The translations under genes and the position numbers were made by a program. Positions 31,914 through 40,225 of a DNA stretch of 64,000 nt are shown here, piece after piece. The stretch is from positions 1-64,000 of the forward strand of contig JBAZEP010000006.1 in the NCBI GenBank assembly GCA_041653835.1, read 5' to 3'. The notes below the pieces were generated by a model that saw only the letters and a list, made by a program, of their open reading frames with translations, was not told the origin of the DNA and did not search any database. The stretch is from UBA10183 sp041653835. Its GTDB lineage: Bacteria; Omnitrophota; Gorgyraeia; Gorgyraeales; Gorgyraeaceae. Position 1 is the first letter of the stretch, and each line of letters starts with the position of its first letter.

Positions 31914-33004
31914 ATGCCAGATTTTAGGGTAAAAAACAATATCGTAATGTCGGTTTGTTCTTTATTTGTCGCCCTATTAATTATAGAAATAGTTATTTTT
32001 AATTTTTCAAGTCTTTCCAAGGATGAGAAAAAAGTTTGGACAACAACGAGCAAAGGCTATGGAAATTGTTATTCATCCGATACAAAAGGCTATTTTCCGA
32101 TATCTTTAAGAATATCGAAAGATAGAGAAGTCTTTCGAAAAATTCTGCTTAGTCCCACCATAGAATATCTTGTTGATAAAACCCCTTATTGCATTGTTTA
32201 TGATGGACAAAAAAGGAGAGAGGGATTTTTTGCTGACAGAGAACGTGAGGTGGCTATAGTAGGAGATTCTTTTGTTTTCGGAGAGGGAGTCAAAGAAGAA
32301 GATACATTAGGGTATTTACTGGGGTTAAAATTCACCAAAGCCAATTTCAAAAACTATGGGAGCACGGGGCTAATATCGAGTCACTCTTTACGCTCACCTT
32401 AGATATGTTTGAATGGGAAAAAGATATAGATGCAGTAGTCTATTTTTATAATCTCAACGATATATTAGTATGTCCTGAGATTGAAAGCCGGAGAAAATAT
32501 ATAATAGATTTTCAGAATATTAAATTGGAAAACGTTAAAAGATCGCGCAACTCCATAACAAAGTTATTATCAAAAAGCAATATCTACCGCTTGATAGAAA
32601 ACTTGCTTATCCTTAGCAGAGAAACTCATTTGACAGTTGAAAATTATTTAGATATGTATTTTAATCCTATAAACTCAGATGAATTTGAAAAGACAATAGG
32701 ATTTTTAGTGTCTATGAGTAATGTGGCAAAAGAAAGAAACGTTAATTTTTATGTTGTCATTTACCCTCTTTTATATAAAGATATCTATGGAAGATATTCG
32801 TTCCTTCAGGTTCACGAGCTCCTAAAAAATATCTGTGAGAAGCATAACATTCCCTGTATAGATGCTTATCCTGCTTTTGCAAACAGGTACTCTTTAAAGA
32901 AATTTACAGTTCATCCGATAGATTATCATCCGAACCGGATCGCTAATGAGAGAGTGGTTGAGTATTTGTCAAAAAAGGATGATTTCTTACAAGGTTACAA
33001 ATAA
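31914..33004 (+). pseudogene. Frameshifted SGNH/GDSL-type hydrolase with N-terminal membrane anchor
   Basis: Two consecutive frames encode one protein. The first (31914-32402) has an N-terminal hydrophobic anchor and the SGNH block I motif VAIVGDSFVFGEGV. The second (32405-33004) ends with HPIDYHPNRIANERVVEYL, the Asp/His block V. At the GGGG run near 32365 the first frame goes out of phase; shifting one base there restores a smooth reading (GANIESLFTLTLDMFEW), including the glycine-rich NYGSTGAN of block II. It may be a pseudogene or a homopolymer sequencing error. Such anchored hydrolases often act on acylated surface polysaccharides. It lies in the probable older remnant between attR and the att-like site at 33284. 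Confidence 0.75.
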
Positions 33005-33100
33005 TCTTAAGAGTCTCCAAAAGTCCTTAAAATCCCGATAGTTGGTTACCCTCAGTTTTTATACTTGCGTAGTTATTTTGGATCAAATTTTGAGATTTTG

Positions 33101-33215
33101 TGTGCCAGATTTGTGCCAAGAATTAATAGGTTGGCAATTTATTGAAGATAGAACAGAGAGAGGGTGCGAAAGAACAATATACCCAAGATATATCATATAG
33201 CACATTTTTAGCACA
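33101..33215. repeat. Two inverted pairs of 7-bp sites with 11-bp spacing
   Basis: TGTGCCA at 33101 and 33112, and TAGCACA (complement TGTGCTA) at 33198 and 33209. Each pair is spaced exactly 11 bp. This looks like arm-type integrase sites of a different, lost element. No protein-coding gene is apparent in 33005-33441. Confidence 0.5.
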
Positions 33216-33283
33216 CTTCAGATCTTGACTTATATAACCCATGTATTTATAATGTACTAGGGATATGGGGAATGGTTCCCTGT

Positions 33284-33295
33284 CCGTCCCCGCCA
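33284..33295 (+). repeat. Third att-like copy of the tRNA-Asp 3' end
   Basis: CCGTCCCCGCCA matches the last 11 bases of the tRNA-Asp/att core (CGTCCCCGCCA) plus one. It is preceded by GGTTCCCTGT, which resembles a decayed T-arm. It may mark the right end of an older insertion at the same tRNA. Confidence 0.55.
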
Positions 33296-33304
33296 TAAAC
33301 TTAC

Positions 33305-33337
33305 AAGCCATAATCTGATAAAGATTATGGCTTTTTT
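33305..33337 (+). terminator. Intrinsic terminator after the third att-like site
   Basis: A perfect 12-bp stem AAGCCATAATCT / AGATTATGGCTT, GATAA loop and six T. Confidence 0.8.
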
Positions 33338-33343
33338 GTTACC

Positions 33344-33372
33344 TTGAAATAGCCTGTTTTATATGGTATAAT
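33344..33372 (+). promoter_or_regulatory. Promoter for the exported GNAT protein gene
   Basis: TTGAAA (33344-33349), a 17-bp spacer and TATAAT (33367-33372). It lies upstream of a leader terminator-like hairpin and ATG 33442. Confidence 0.7.
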
Positions 33373-33399
33373 TATATAAATATCGGATATTTGAACCAT

Positions 33400-33432
33400 A
33401 TAGCCTTAATAAAAGGACAAGGCTATTTTTTT
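33400..33432 (+). terminator. Terminator-like hairpin in the 5' leader
   Basis: ATAGCCTT / AAGGCTAT, 8 bp, with an 11-nt loop and a T-run of seven, placed between promoter 33344 and ATG 33442. It could act as an attenuator. No alternative antiterminator fold is obvious to me. Confidence 0.55.
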
Positions 33433-33441
33433 GGACTAATT

Positions 33442-34851
33442 ATGACGAAGATTAAAAAAGTATTAATCCTGATCCTGGTGGCCCTTTTTATTTCTACCAA
33501 TATCTTGGCAGAAGACAAGGGTTTACCGCCTTCATCAGAGGCTTTTTTACGTATTCCTCTGGGGACAGCCCAGGTTTCAGACCGTTTCCAAAGGATACTC
33601 GAGCTAAGAGCTAAACATACAGATGTCATAAAAGAAAATATAGGGCGGCTTGAAAAAGAACTCAGTAAATTATACATAGACCTGGAAAAAGTTTTTTCAA
33701 AGGCGCTTATGCCGCTCGAAAAAGGCGAAATCGGCATAGAAAATATCCGGAAGAGGTTCGGTATCAAAAATACACAAAATATGTATAATACTATAACAAG
33801 GATAAGAAAAAGGGAAATTAAACTCTCGATTTTAAAAAATGACAGGGATTCATTTCTCAATTTAAATTCTCACGGAGAGGGATATCCGGCAGCTGATCTG
33901 AGCGTGAATATTGAGCAGTGTTTTTCCAGGGCGGCCAATAAGATAGGCCTAACCGCATCTCTTTATAGGCATTATGATAACCGGACAGGGAGTATTGCAC
34001 ATAGTTATCTTATCCTGTCCGCAGACAATAAAGCTATATCTATAGATTTCGCCGCAGGCCGGTTTATCCCTGAAAACGCGAAACAGGTTGTTGTCGAAGA
34101 ATTTTCCGCATACCGGGATAAAATACAGCAGGCCATAGATAACGCGTACTCCGCAGAACGATACGCGGATGATATGGAAAAAATAGAAAGCGGCAAGGAA
34201 GATTTTTTAAATAAAACCGAAGACAATATAAACATCGCGGCGGAAACCTCGGATGTCTCCGTGGAAATGGCATCTTTTTCCGATTATTCACGCCTGGTAA
34301 AGGAGTTGTATGATATCCCGGAGCGGGAACAAGAGGACGCCGATTCCACGGTATATCTTAGCGATATGACAAAAGATATAGAGATGGATATCTATAAAAA
34401 AGAAACTGAAAAGGTTTTACTGTCTGTTTTTGTCGCGAGGGGCGTATCCGGTAAAATACTGGGAATAAGGGTGCTAGATAAACCGCACTATGTTCCGGAA
34501 TTTGGGATAAAAGTGGTGTTCGGGGAAGACTTTGTATTAAAAAAATACAGAGAACTGGGGGTAGGCACCAAGCTTAGAATGGCGGCGTTGGCCTATCTGA
34601 TAGAAAACAAGTACGAAGCTTATGAGGTGGGCGTAAAAGAAAATAATGCAGCCAGTTATAATAATTTCATAAGTATATGCAATAGCCTCGGGATCCCCAG
34701 AAAAAATATTGTACCGGTTACGCATAAATTATATCCGGAAAGCGTAGGCAGCTTTAAGCATTATCTTCTATTGTTGAAACCCGGAGAAGATCTTTTCGAA
34801 AAGCTGCATGATAACGTGATCGCTGCCAGGGGAATAAAAACCAATATTTAA
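33442..34851 (+). CDS. Exported protein with C-terminal GNAT-like acetyltransferase domain
   Basis: A 469-residue protein. An N-terminal signal peptide (KIKKVLILILVALFISTNILAED) is followed by SEAFLRIPLG, an LRxP motif shared with the next gene. A coiled-coil region (about residues 40-130) and a papain- or transglutaminase-like middle with Cys, His and Asp (NIEQCFSRAANKIG, IAHSYLIL, SIDFAAGR) follow. The C-terminal third reads as GNAT: YRELGVGTKLRMAALAYLIENKYEAYEVGVKENNAASYNNF. GNAT enzymes use acetyl-CoA and normally work inside cells, so export is odd. The middle-domain call is tentative. ATG 33442 is preferred to TTG 33391, which precedes the leader hairpin. Confidence 0.6.
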   Translation: MTKIKKVLILILVALFISTNILAEDKGLPPSSEAFLRIPLGTAQVSDRFQRILELRAKHTDVIKENIGRLEKELSKLYIDLEKVFSKALMPLEKGEIGIENIRKRFGIKNTQNMYNTITRIRKREIKLSILKNDRDSFLNLNSHGEGYPAADLSVNIEQCFSRAANKIGLTASLYRHYDNRTGSIAHSYLILSADNKAISIDFAAGRFIPENAKQVVVEEFSAYRDKIQQAIDNAYSAERYADDMEKIESGKEDFLNKTEDNINIAAETSDVSVEMASFSDYSRLVKELYDIPEREQEDADSTVYLSDMTKDIEMDIYKKETEKVLLSVFVARGVSGKILGIRVLDKPHYVPEFGIKVVFGEDFVLKKYRELGVGTKLRMAALAYLIENKYEAYEVGVKENNAASYNNFISICNSLGIPRKNIVPVTHKLYPESVGSFKHYLLLLKPGEDLFEKLHDNVIAARGIKTNI

Positions 34852-34900
34852 AGATGCGCGCGTCTTATGGCATTAAAGAACGCCGCGATAGTAAATTCTT

Positions 34901-36901
34901 ATGAAGATCAAAATAAACCATAATTCCATGAAGACATTATTAATAGCAGGTTTTATATCGATTTTTTCCTGCGCTTATCCGTGTTTTGCGCCTGCCGAGG
35001 AAAATCTCAGAGTGCCGATCAACAGTTATGATAGGATAACCAAAATCTTCGAGCGTTTCAGCGAGGCAGATCGGTTAAAAATGGAAGCGGAACTATCTAT
35101 GTTATCTCAGGATTGGGCAGGATTCAATGAGATAGTAAAAAGGCTTAAGGCCATGGATAATATTGAAGTTTTTGTCGCGGCAGGTCCGGAAATGAAAGAA
35201 AAAGATATTGCTGTGGACATTATCTTATCTTCACTGGTCAAACAGGACAGATTGACAGAATATCTGTCCAAAATAAATTTTGAGCACACTAATGACGAGC
35301 GCGCGTTTTTAGAGCATACTTTAGATAATATTTATCAGCATGTCAAAGAAGGGGTAGGCCTGATCATAAAACAAAAAATAGTTTTAGATACGGGCGACAT
35401 GTATTCGGAAATATCGGTTATTGATAATGGCCCGGGCTTTATAGATAGAAGCGGCAACCGGGTATCAATAGAAACAGCGCTTGAATTGGAAAAGAGCCCG
35501 GGCAAAGGAGGAAGAGAAGGCCTTGGCTTACCAGCCGCAACAAAATTTTATACAGATTTTTCCACGATTCACATACCGGGCAGCAGCCAGCTTTCCAATG
35601 GATCATGGAAGAGCTCGAACAAGAAATCTTTCGGCACGACTATCACGGGATATTTCCTGATAAATACGGTAAGATGGGAAGCTGTTAAGAAGGATATAAT
35701 AAAAAGAGCTGTTTTGTATGTGGAGGATATGGAACTCGCGTCAGCCATAGAGAATACATCGCCTCCGGATACGGATATTCGAAAGGTATATGATTTTATT
35801 GCCGCTAGATTTGGACAACAGCGCGATGAAGCGCTGTCTATGATGGGAAGGCATCTGTTGGATCCGGCAAGATGGGAACTTATCGATGAGGCATTGGACC
35901 GCAAACTTTCCATAACTTCGATAGCCGATCTGCTTTATTACAAAGCTCTGGACGGAGAAGTTCGGATGGAGACGTTCCCTGCCTGGTTCAGGGAACTTGT
36001 TTTGACGCAAAGCGGGTTTAGCAGTACAGGTATGCACCGGCATGTGGTGGATATATTGTGGTCGGTTTACTATAGGCAAAAACATCTGGACCTGGCCTCG
36101 GGATCGCCGTTACTCGACAAACTTGTTAAGATAACAGAGCAGGACCGAATGTCGGGAGAAATATTAGGCGCGATCCAGGGGAAGATGCCGGATTATTCAG
36201 CCCGTGATATTACAAAATTTATTGTTTCAAAGCTTAGAGATATCAATGTAGTGGATTCCGCGTATAATTTCGGGGGCATTAATAGGTTATTAAGGGATGA
36301 TATAGTTGTAGAAGAGGAATCTGCCGGAGGCGCTCCGCTTAGACTGAATAATTTAAGATTAAAGCATGAATTGAAAAAATCTCAATTAGCGTTTACCAGC
36401 GCCGATCTTGGTTCCCGAAAAGAAGGTTTTTATGTATGGTTGACAGATATGCCGTTATGCCGTGAATTATCGCAATATATTAGAACTAAATATGGGTCCA
36501 AAGGACCGGTGCTTTTGAGTTCAGTGGAATTTGAACTTATTAGCGGGGACGGCACGGCTCAGGTGGATATGCTGCAGGGATGGCTTCGTATTGACAGCAG
36601 GTTCCCTAAAGGTATCCGGGAAAAAATAGGTCCTGTAAGTTCTGCTGAAGAGATAAGCGCGGAGGCCTTCTACGCTTATGCCGTACAACGCGGTTTCAAC
36701 AGGATCCGCGCGCCAGCCGGCAGTCAACTATTCGCGAGCGACACTGAACTCCCTATGCATAGAAACACTATAGAACGCCTTAATAATTTATACCGCAGGC
36801 TGGGATATAAATTGATATGTGAAAAAGATAAATGGTGGTGGGAACTTGAAATGCCTTACAATAAGTACGCAGGTTTGGATAGCAGAAGGACTGATTTATA
36901 A
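34901..36901 (+). CDS. Exported protein with GHKL (histidine-kinase-type) ATPase domain and C-terminal GNAT-like segment
   Basis: A 666-residue protein. A signal peptide (MKTLLIAGFISIFSCAYPCFA) is followed by EENLRVPINSYDRI, echoing the LRxP motif of the gene before it. An HATPase domain follows: N-box FLEHTLDNIYQHV (near 137-149), G1 VIDNGPGFID, G2 GKGGREGLGLPAATKF. No His phospho-acceptor domain is seen, so it is not an ordinary sensor kinase. Residues about 540-650 resemble a GNAT end (FYAYAVQRGFNRIRAP, LYRRLGYKL). ATP is not expected outside the cytoplasm, so the predicted export is puzzling. ATG 34928 is an alternative start; neither has a clear Shine-Dalgarno. Only 49 bp separate it from the preceding gene. 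Confidence 0.65.
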   Translation: MKIKINHNSMKTLLIAGFISIFSCAYPCFAPAEENLRVPINSYDRITKIFERFSEADRLKMEAELSMLSQDWAGFNEIVKRLKAMDNIEVFVAAGPEMKEKDIAVDIILSSLVKQDRLTEYLSKINFEHTNDERAFLEHTLDNIYQHVKEGVGLIIKQKIVLDTGDMYSEISVIDNGPGFIDRSGNRVSIETALELEKSPGKGGREGLGLPAATKFYTDFSTIHIPGSSQLSNGSWKSSNKKSFGTTITGYFLINTVRWEAVKKDIIKRAVLYVEDMELASAIENTSPPDTDIRKVYDFIAARFGQQRDEALSMMGRHLLDPARWELIDEALDRKLSITSIADLLYYKALDGEVRMETFPAWFRELVLTQSGFSSTGMHRHVVDILWSVYYRQKHLDLASGSPLLDKLVKITEQDRMSGEILGAIQGKMPDYSARDITKFIVSKLRDINVVDSAYNFGGINRLLRDDIVVEEESAGGAPLRLNNLRLKHELKKSQLAFTSADLGSRKEGFYVWLTDMPLCRELSQYIRTKYGSKGPVLLSSVEFELISGDGTAQVDMLQGWLRIDSRFPKGIREKIGPVSSAEEISAEAFYAYAVQRGFNRIRAPAGSQLFASDTELPMHRNTIERLNNLYRRLGYKLICEKDKWWWELEMPYNKYAGLDSRRTDL

Positions 36902-36911
36902 TTAATCCCGG

Positions 36912-37715
36912 CTATTTCATTTTTTTAGATTTACGGATTAAGACGTGCGTCGAACCGATGTCTGTCTCCAGGCCCTCATATTGGAGCCAGTCATAGGGCT
37001 CCTGGGCGGTGAACCATATAAAGGTAGGGGGTACCATGGATTTAGCTATGCCGGTCAGGAGGCCCAGATCAGGTATGAGCCTCAATTTTATCGCTTCTAT
37101 CTTTCCACCGGCTAGTTCCAGCGTTTCAACGCCCATATCCCGGACATTAACCCTGTATAAATGCGCCCTATCCGATATCAGATAGAAAGCCCTGTATTCT
37201 TTTTCGTTTCGATGAGCGGCGAATGTCTTTAAAAAATGTATCAGGGTGGGGCCGTCAACAGTCTTGCCTTTTATTGGAAATACGGCTTTTTTAATAATAT
37301 CTCCTCCGGTATCGAGGATAATGTATTGTATCCTCCGCCCGCTATAATCAAAAGTTTTTTCATGCTTTACGATCAAATCGCCGTTTTTGTCTTTAATTGA
37401 ATTAGAGCTGTAGATGGGATAAAGAAATCCATCCCGCTCTTCCATCTCAGCCTCCATATCAAAAGTTACATCTTCGTATTCGTCATAATCGCCTTTGCCG
37501 TTAGCCGTGTATTTATATATCACGCGATTATCCCGCAATATGCGTTCGGTGAAAAAAGATGACGCTGAACGCCGTTCCGAAGTCTTTTTATCAAAATAAA
37601 TAACTTCGCCGTTTTCGTGTTCAGGCATAAATGCCCTTGATATCTCCGCCGCGGATACCCACACGGGCATAAATAAAAGGCATAAGATTAAAACTTTCTT
37701 AAAAAGCGCGTTCAT
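36912..37715 (-). CDS. Secreted DUF3108-like protein
   Basis: A 267-residue protein with a signal peptide (MNALFKKVLILCLLFMPVWVSAAE) and a beta-rich mature part. The pattern of ETLELAGGKIEAIKLRLIPDLG followed by WFTAQEPYDWLQYEGLETDIGSTHVLI resembles DUF3108 periplasmic proteins, which have a lipocalin-like barrel. Function is unknown. It converges on the GHKL gene with only 10 bp between stops and has its own start region near yajQ, which runs divergently. Confidence 0.6.
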   Translation of the reverse strand: MNALFKKVLILCLLFMPVWVSAAEISRAFMPEHENGEVIYFDKKTSERRSASSFFTERILRDNRVIYKYTANGKGDYDEYEDVTFDMEAEMEERDGFLYPIYSSNSIKDKNGDLIVKHEKTFDYSGRRIQYIILDTGGDIIKKAVFPIKGKTVDGPTLIHFLKTFAAHRNEKEYRAFYLISDRAHLYRVNVRDMGVETLELAGGKIEAIKLRLIPDLGLLTGIAKSMVPPTFIWFTAQEPYDWLQYEGLETDIGSTHVLIRKSKKMK

Positions 37716-37751
37716 ATTTTTATTATATAGCTTTGCATGATATTTGTAAAG

Positions 37752-37782
37752 TTGTAGAAACTATATTAAAAAATGTTATAAT
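37752..37782 (+). promoter_or_regulatory. Possible promoter of yajQ
   Basis: A good -10 TATAAT (37777-37782) with a weak -35 TTGTAG (37752) at a long 19-bp spacing. AGAGGTGAG before ATG 37806 is the ribosome site. Confidence 0.45.
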
Positions 37783-37805
37783 GTATCACAGAAAAGAGGT
37801 GAGAG

Positions 37806-38300
37806 ATGGCTGATTTTTCGTTTGATATTACTTCGAAGGTGGATCTTCAGGAGATAGACAATGCCGTGAACCAGGCGAAGAAGGAACTTGCCAACAGGTA
37901 TGATTTCAGGGGCGCGAAATTTTCCATAGATTATAACAGGGAAGAAAAAAAGATAACGCTGGTCGCGGGAGATGATTTTAAACTCCGCGGTATCCGGGAC
38001 TCGCTCGGCATGAGATTATCTAAAAGGGGCATCTCGCTCAAATCCATCAAATACCTGGAACCTGAAAAGGCTTTCGAGGGCAATCTCCGACAGACAGTGG
38101 AGATCACGGACGGCATACCAAAAGAGAGGGCAAGAGAGCTGGTGCAGATAATCAAAGACCTGAAGCTGAAGGTCCAGGCAAGGATCGAGGAAGATAAGAT
38201 AAGGGTCAGCGGAGCTAAAAAAGATGATCTCCAAACGGTTATGACGCATTTAAGAGGTATAGATTTCCCTGTATATTTACAATTTGGTAATTACAGGTAA
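37806..38300 (+). CDS. yajQ: YajQ-family nucleotide-binding protein
   Basis: A 164-residue protein starting ADFSFDITSKVDLQEIDNAVNQAKKEL, the YajQ/DUF520 signature, with the duplicated RNP-like fold. KVQARIEEDKIRVSGAKKDDLQTVM at the C-terminus is conserved. Some relatives bind cyclic di-GMP and others nucleic acids; which applies here is unknown. Followed by the PPC-domain gene after 21 bp. Confidence 0.93.
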   Translation: MADFSFDITSKVDLQEIDNAVNQAKKELANRYDFRGAKFSIDYNREEKKITLVAGDDFKLRGIRDSLGMRLSKRGISLKSIKYLEPEKAFEGNLRQTVEITDGIPKERARELVQIIKDLKLKVQARIEEDKIRVSGAKKDDLQTVMTHLRGIDFPVYLQFGNYR

Positions 38301-38321
38301 TAGAATAAAGGAGATTGCTGG

Positions 38322-38762
38322 ATGAAATATACAAAGGGCAGGCTCGGCAGGGTATTTTTGATCAAATTCAGCGATAAGGATATTTTTCTTAAAGAAATAG
38401 AAAAAATCGCGAAAAAAGAAAAGATAAAAGCCGCCGCCATGATTTTCCTGGGGGCGTTGAGAGAAGGGGATCTGGTAACAGGGCCCAAGAAGACAGTGAT
38501 ACCGCCTGAGCCGAACTGGGTAAAATTCAGGGACGGCTGGGAGGTATTCGGGATAGGCACAATATTTACAAATAAAAAAGGGCCGCAGATACATATCCAC
38601 GCGAGTTTGGGGAAGAAGAAAAAGGTTTTCACAGGTTGTGTGCGCGGGGATTCGAAGGTTTTTCTTGTGATCGAGGCGATTGTGTTGGAGCTGAAAGGCG
38701 TGAAGGCGTCAAAAGACATAGATCCCGCCACAGGCCTCAACCTGCTCCGGATATATTCTTGA
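38322..38762 (+). CDS. PPC-domain (DUF296) protein
   Basis: A 146-residue PPC/DUF296 protein. RVFLIKFSDKDIFLKEIEKIAKKEKIKAAAMIFLGALREGDL and QIHIHASLG (metal-site His residues) are characteristic. In plants the domain is joined to AT-hooks and in bacteria it stands alone as a trimer of unknown function. GGAG upstream. Its end overlaps the promoter region of the next gene. Confidence 0.85.
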   Translation: MKYTKGRLGRVFLIKFSDKDIFLKEIEKIAKKEKIKAAAMIFLGALREGDLVTGPKKTVIPPEPNWVKFRDGWEVFGIGTIFTNKKGPQIHIHASLGKKKKVFTGCVRGDSKVFLVIEAIVLELKGVKASKDIDPATGLNLLRIYS

Positions 38763-38764
38763 CG

Positions 38765-38793
38765 TTGGCGGAAAAGCGCGTTTATGGTATAAT
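38765..38793 (+). promoter_or_regulatory. Promoter of the polyamine cluster
   Basis: TTGGCG (38765-38770), a 17-bp spacer and TATAAT (38788-38793). ATG 38802 is 8 bp after the -10 box and no Shine-Dalgarno is visible, suggesting a leaderless message. Confidence 0.7.
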
Positions 38794-38801
38794 ACGGTTA
38801 A

Positions 38802-39884
38802 ATGATGAAAGAATATTCAAGAAAAAAACTGAATAAATCAGGAGCGATCCTCAAAAAAAAGATATTATCTTTGCCTGTGGAGCCTGTAAAAATAGAGCCT
38901 GGCTCCAGGATATCAAGCCTCGTAGGCAGTTTCAAAAACAGCTCCATACAGGCCAGGAATATTTATCAATGCGCGAATGTATTCAGGAAAATGCTTGTGG
39001 ACAAGAAACAGCCTACCATATACCTGGGCCTGGCAGGGCCGCTTATAGCAGCCGGCCTCAGGGATATTATAAGGAATATGATAAAGTTCAGGATGGTGGA
39101 CGTGGTTGTTTCCACCGGAGCGATAATATACCAGGACATATACCAGGCAAGAGGTTATAAGCATTATGTGGGTAATCCCGACGCGGATGACAGGGTATTG
39201 GATAAACTATATATAGACAGGATATATGATACATATGTGGACGATGAAAAGTTCTGGGATACGGATAACTGGATAGGACGCGTCGCGGATACCATGGAAC
39301 CTGGCAATTATTCTTCCAGGGAGTTTGTAGCCGGGCTCGGTTCGCGCTTAAGCGACGAAAATTCCATTGTACGGACCGCTTATAAGTACGGCGTGCCTGT
39401 TTTCGTGCCTGCCCTGAACGACAGTTCGATAGGTATCGGCCTTACCGGGCATTACCACAGGTGCAAAGAAAATAAATTACCGGGCGTGCATATCGATTCC
39501 ATACAGGATAATTACGAGATAACGCAGACCATAGTGCGCTCGAAAAAGACAGCGGCCATATATATCGCGGGCGGGGTCCCGAAGAATTACATAAATGACG
39601 CCGTCGTTATGGGGTATATTTTCAATAAAGATACGGGCGGGCATTCATACGCCTTCCAGCTTACCGTGGATGTGCCTCACTGGGGAGGACTGAGCGGCAG
39701 TACCTTAAAAGAGGCCACGTCATGGGGCAAGATCAACAACGACGCCGATTACGCCATGGCATTCGTGGAACCGAGCGTAAGCATGCCGCTTGTTTATTCA
39801 TACGCGTTCCAGGAAAAGTTCTACAAGGCCCGCAGGAGAAAAAAATTCAACTGGAATAAGGATATCCTCGAAAGCATTAGATAA
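38802..39884 (+). CDS. Deoxyhypusine synthase-like protein
   Basis: A 360-residue member of the deoxyhypusine synthase family. The catalytic Lys region is preserved in EATSWGKINNDA (near 307-318), and the NAD-binding and active-site stretches VVSTGAIIYQDIYQ, FVPALNDSSIGIGL and SYAFQLTVDVPHWGGLSG are clear. Bacteria lack eIF5A, so members of this family are thought to act on other amines, for example making homospermidine. Adjacent agmatinase and arginine decarboxylase genes support a polyamine role. ATG 38802 or 38805. Confidence 0.9.
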   Translation: MMKEYSRKKLNKSGAILKKKILSLPVEPVKIEPGSRISSLVGSFKNSSIQARNIYQCANVFRKMLVDKKQPTIYLGLAGPLIAAGLRDIIRNMIKFRMVDVVVSTGAIIYQDIYQARGYKHYVGNPDADDRVLDKLYIDRIYDTYVDDEKFWDTDNWIGRVADTMEPGNYSSREFVAGLGSRLSDENSIVRTAYKYGVPVFVPALNDSSIGIGLTGHYHRCKENKLPGVHIDSIQDNYEITQTIVRSKKTAAIYIAGGVPKNYINDAVVMGYIFNKDTGGHSYAFQLTVDVPHWGGLSGSTLKEATSWGKINNDADYAMAFVEPSVSMPLVYSYAFQEKFYKARRRKKFNWNKDILESIR

Positions 39885-39886
39885 AA

Positions 39887-40225
39887 ATGGCGGATCTTTC
39901 CAAAGTAAAGATAATTAAATTGGTTCCCGGCTCAAAGTATCAGAGGCTTTTCAATAAAGATTCCGGGACCAGCGGCATTAAGGCGGGGCATGTTATATTG
40001 AAGCCCGGCGAAGAAATAGGCGAACACTCTACGAATGAGTTCGAGGAGGCGCTTGTCATACTCAATGGCTCAGGCAGGGTGAATATAGATAAAAAAGATA
40101 CCGCTGAAATAGAGAAAGATATGGTTTTATATATACCGCCTTATACGCTCCACGACGTAAAAAATACCGGTCAAGGCGCGCTGGAATATGTATTCATAAC
40201 ATCTTATGCTGAAAAAAAAGAATAG
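39887..40225 (+). CDS. Cupin-domain protein
   Basis: A 112-residue single-domain cupin. Motif 1 is KPGEEIGEHSTNEFEEALVILNGSGRV (His and Glu ligands) and motif 2 is MVLYIPPYTLHDVKN (His). It starts 2 bp after the deoxyhypusine synthase-like gene and overlaps agmatinase by 20 bp, so it belongs to the polyamine unit, perhaps as a small-molecule sensor or isomerase. Substrate unknown. Confidence 0.85.
   Translation: MADLSKVKIIKLVPGSKYQRLFNKDSGTSGIKAGHVILKPGEEIGEHSTNEFEEALVILNGSGRVNIDKKDTAEIEKDMVLYIPPYTLHDVKNTGQGALEYVFITSYAEKKE

Noticed and set aside
33123..33311. Minus-strand open frame in the intergenic region before the exported GNAT gene
   Set aside because: It crosses the att-like site and binding-site repeats and resembles no protein.
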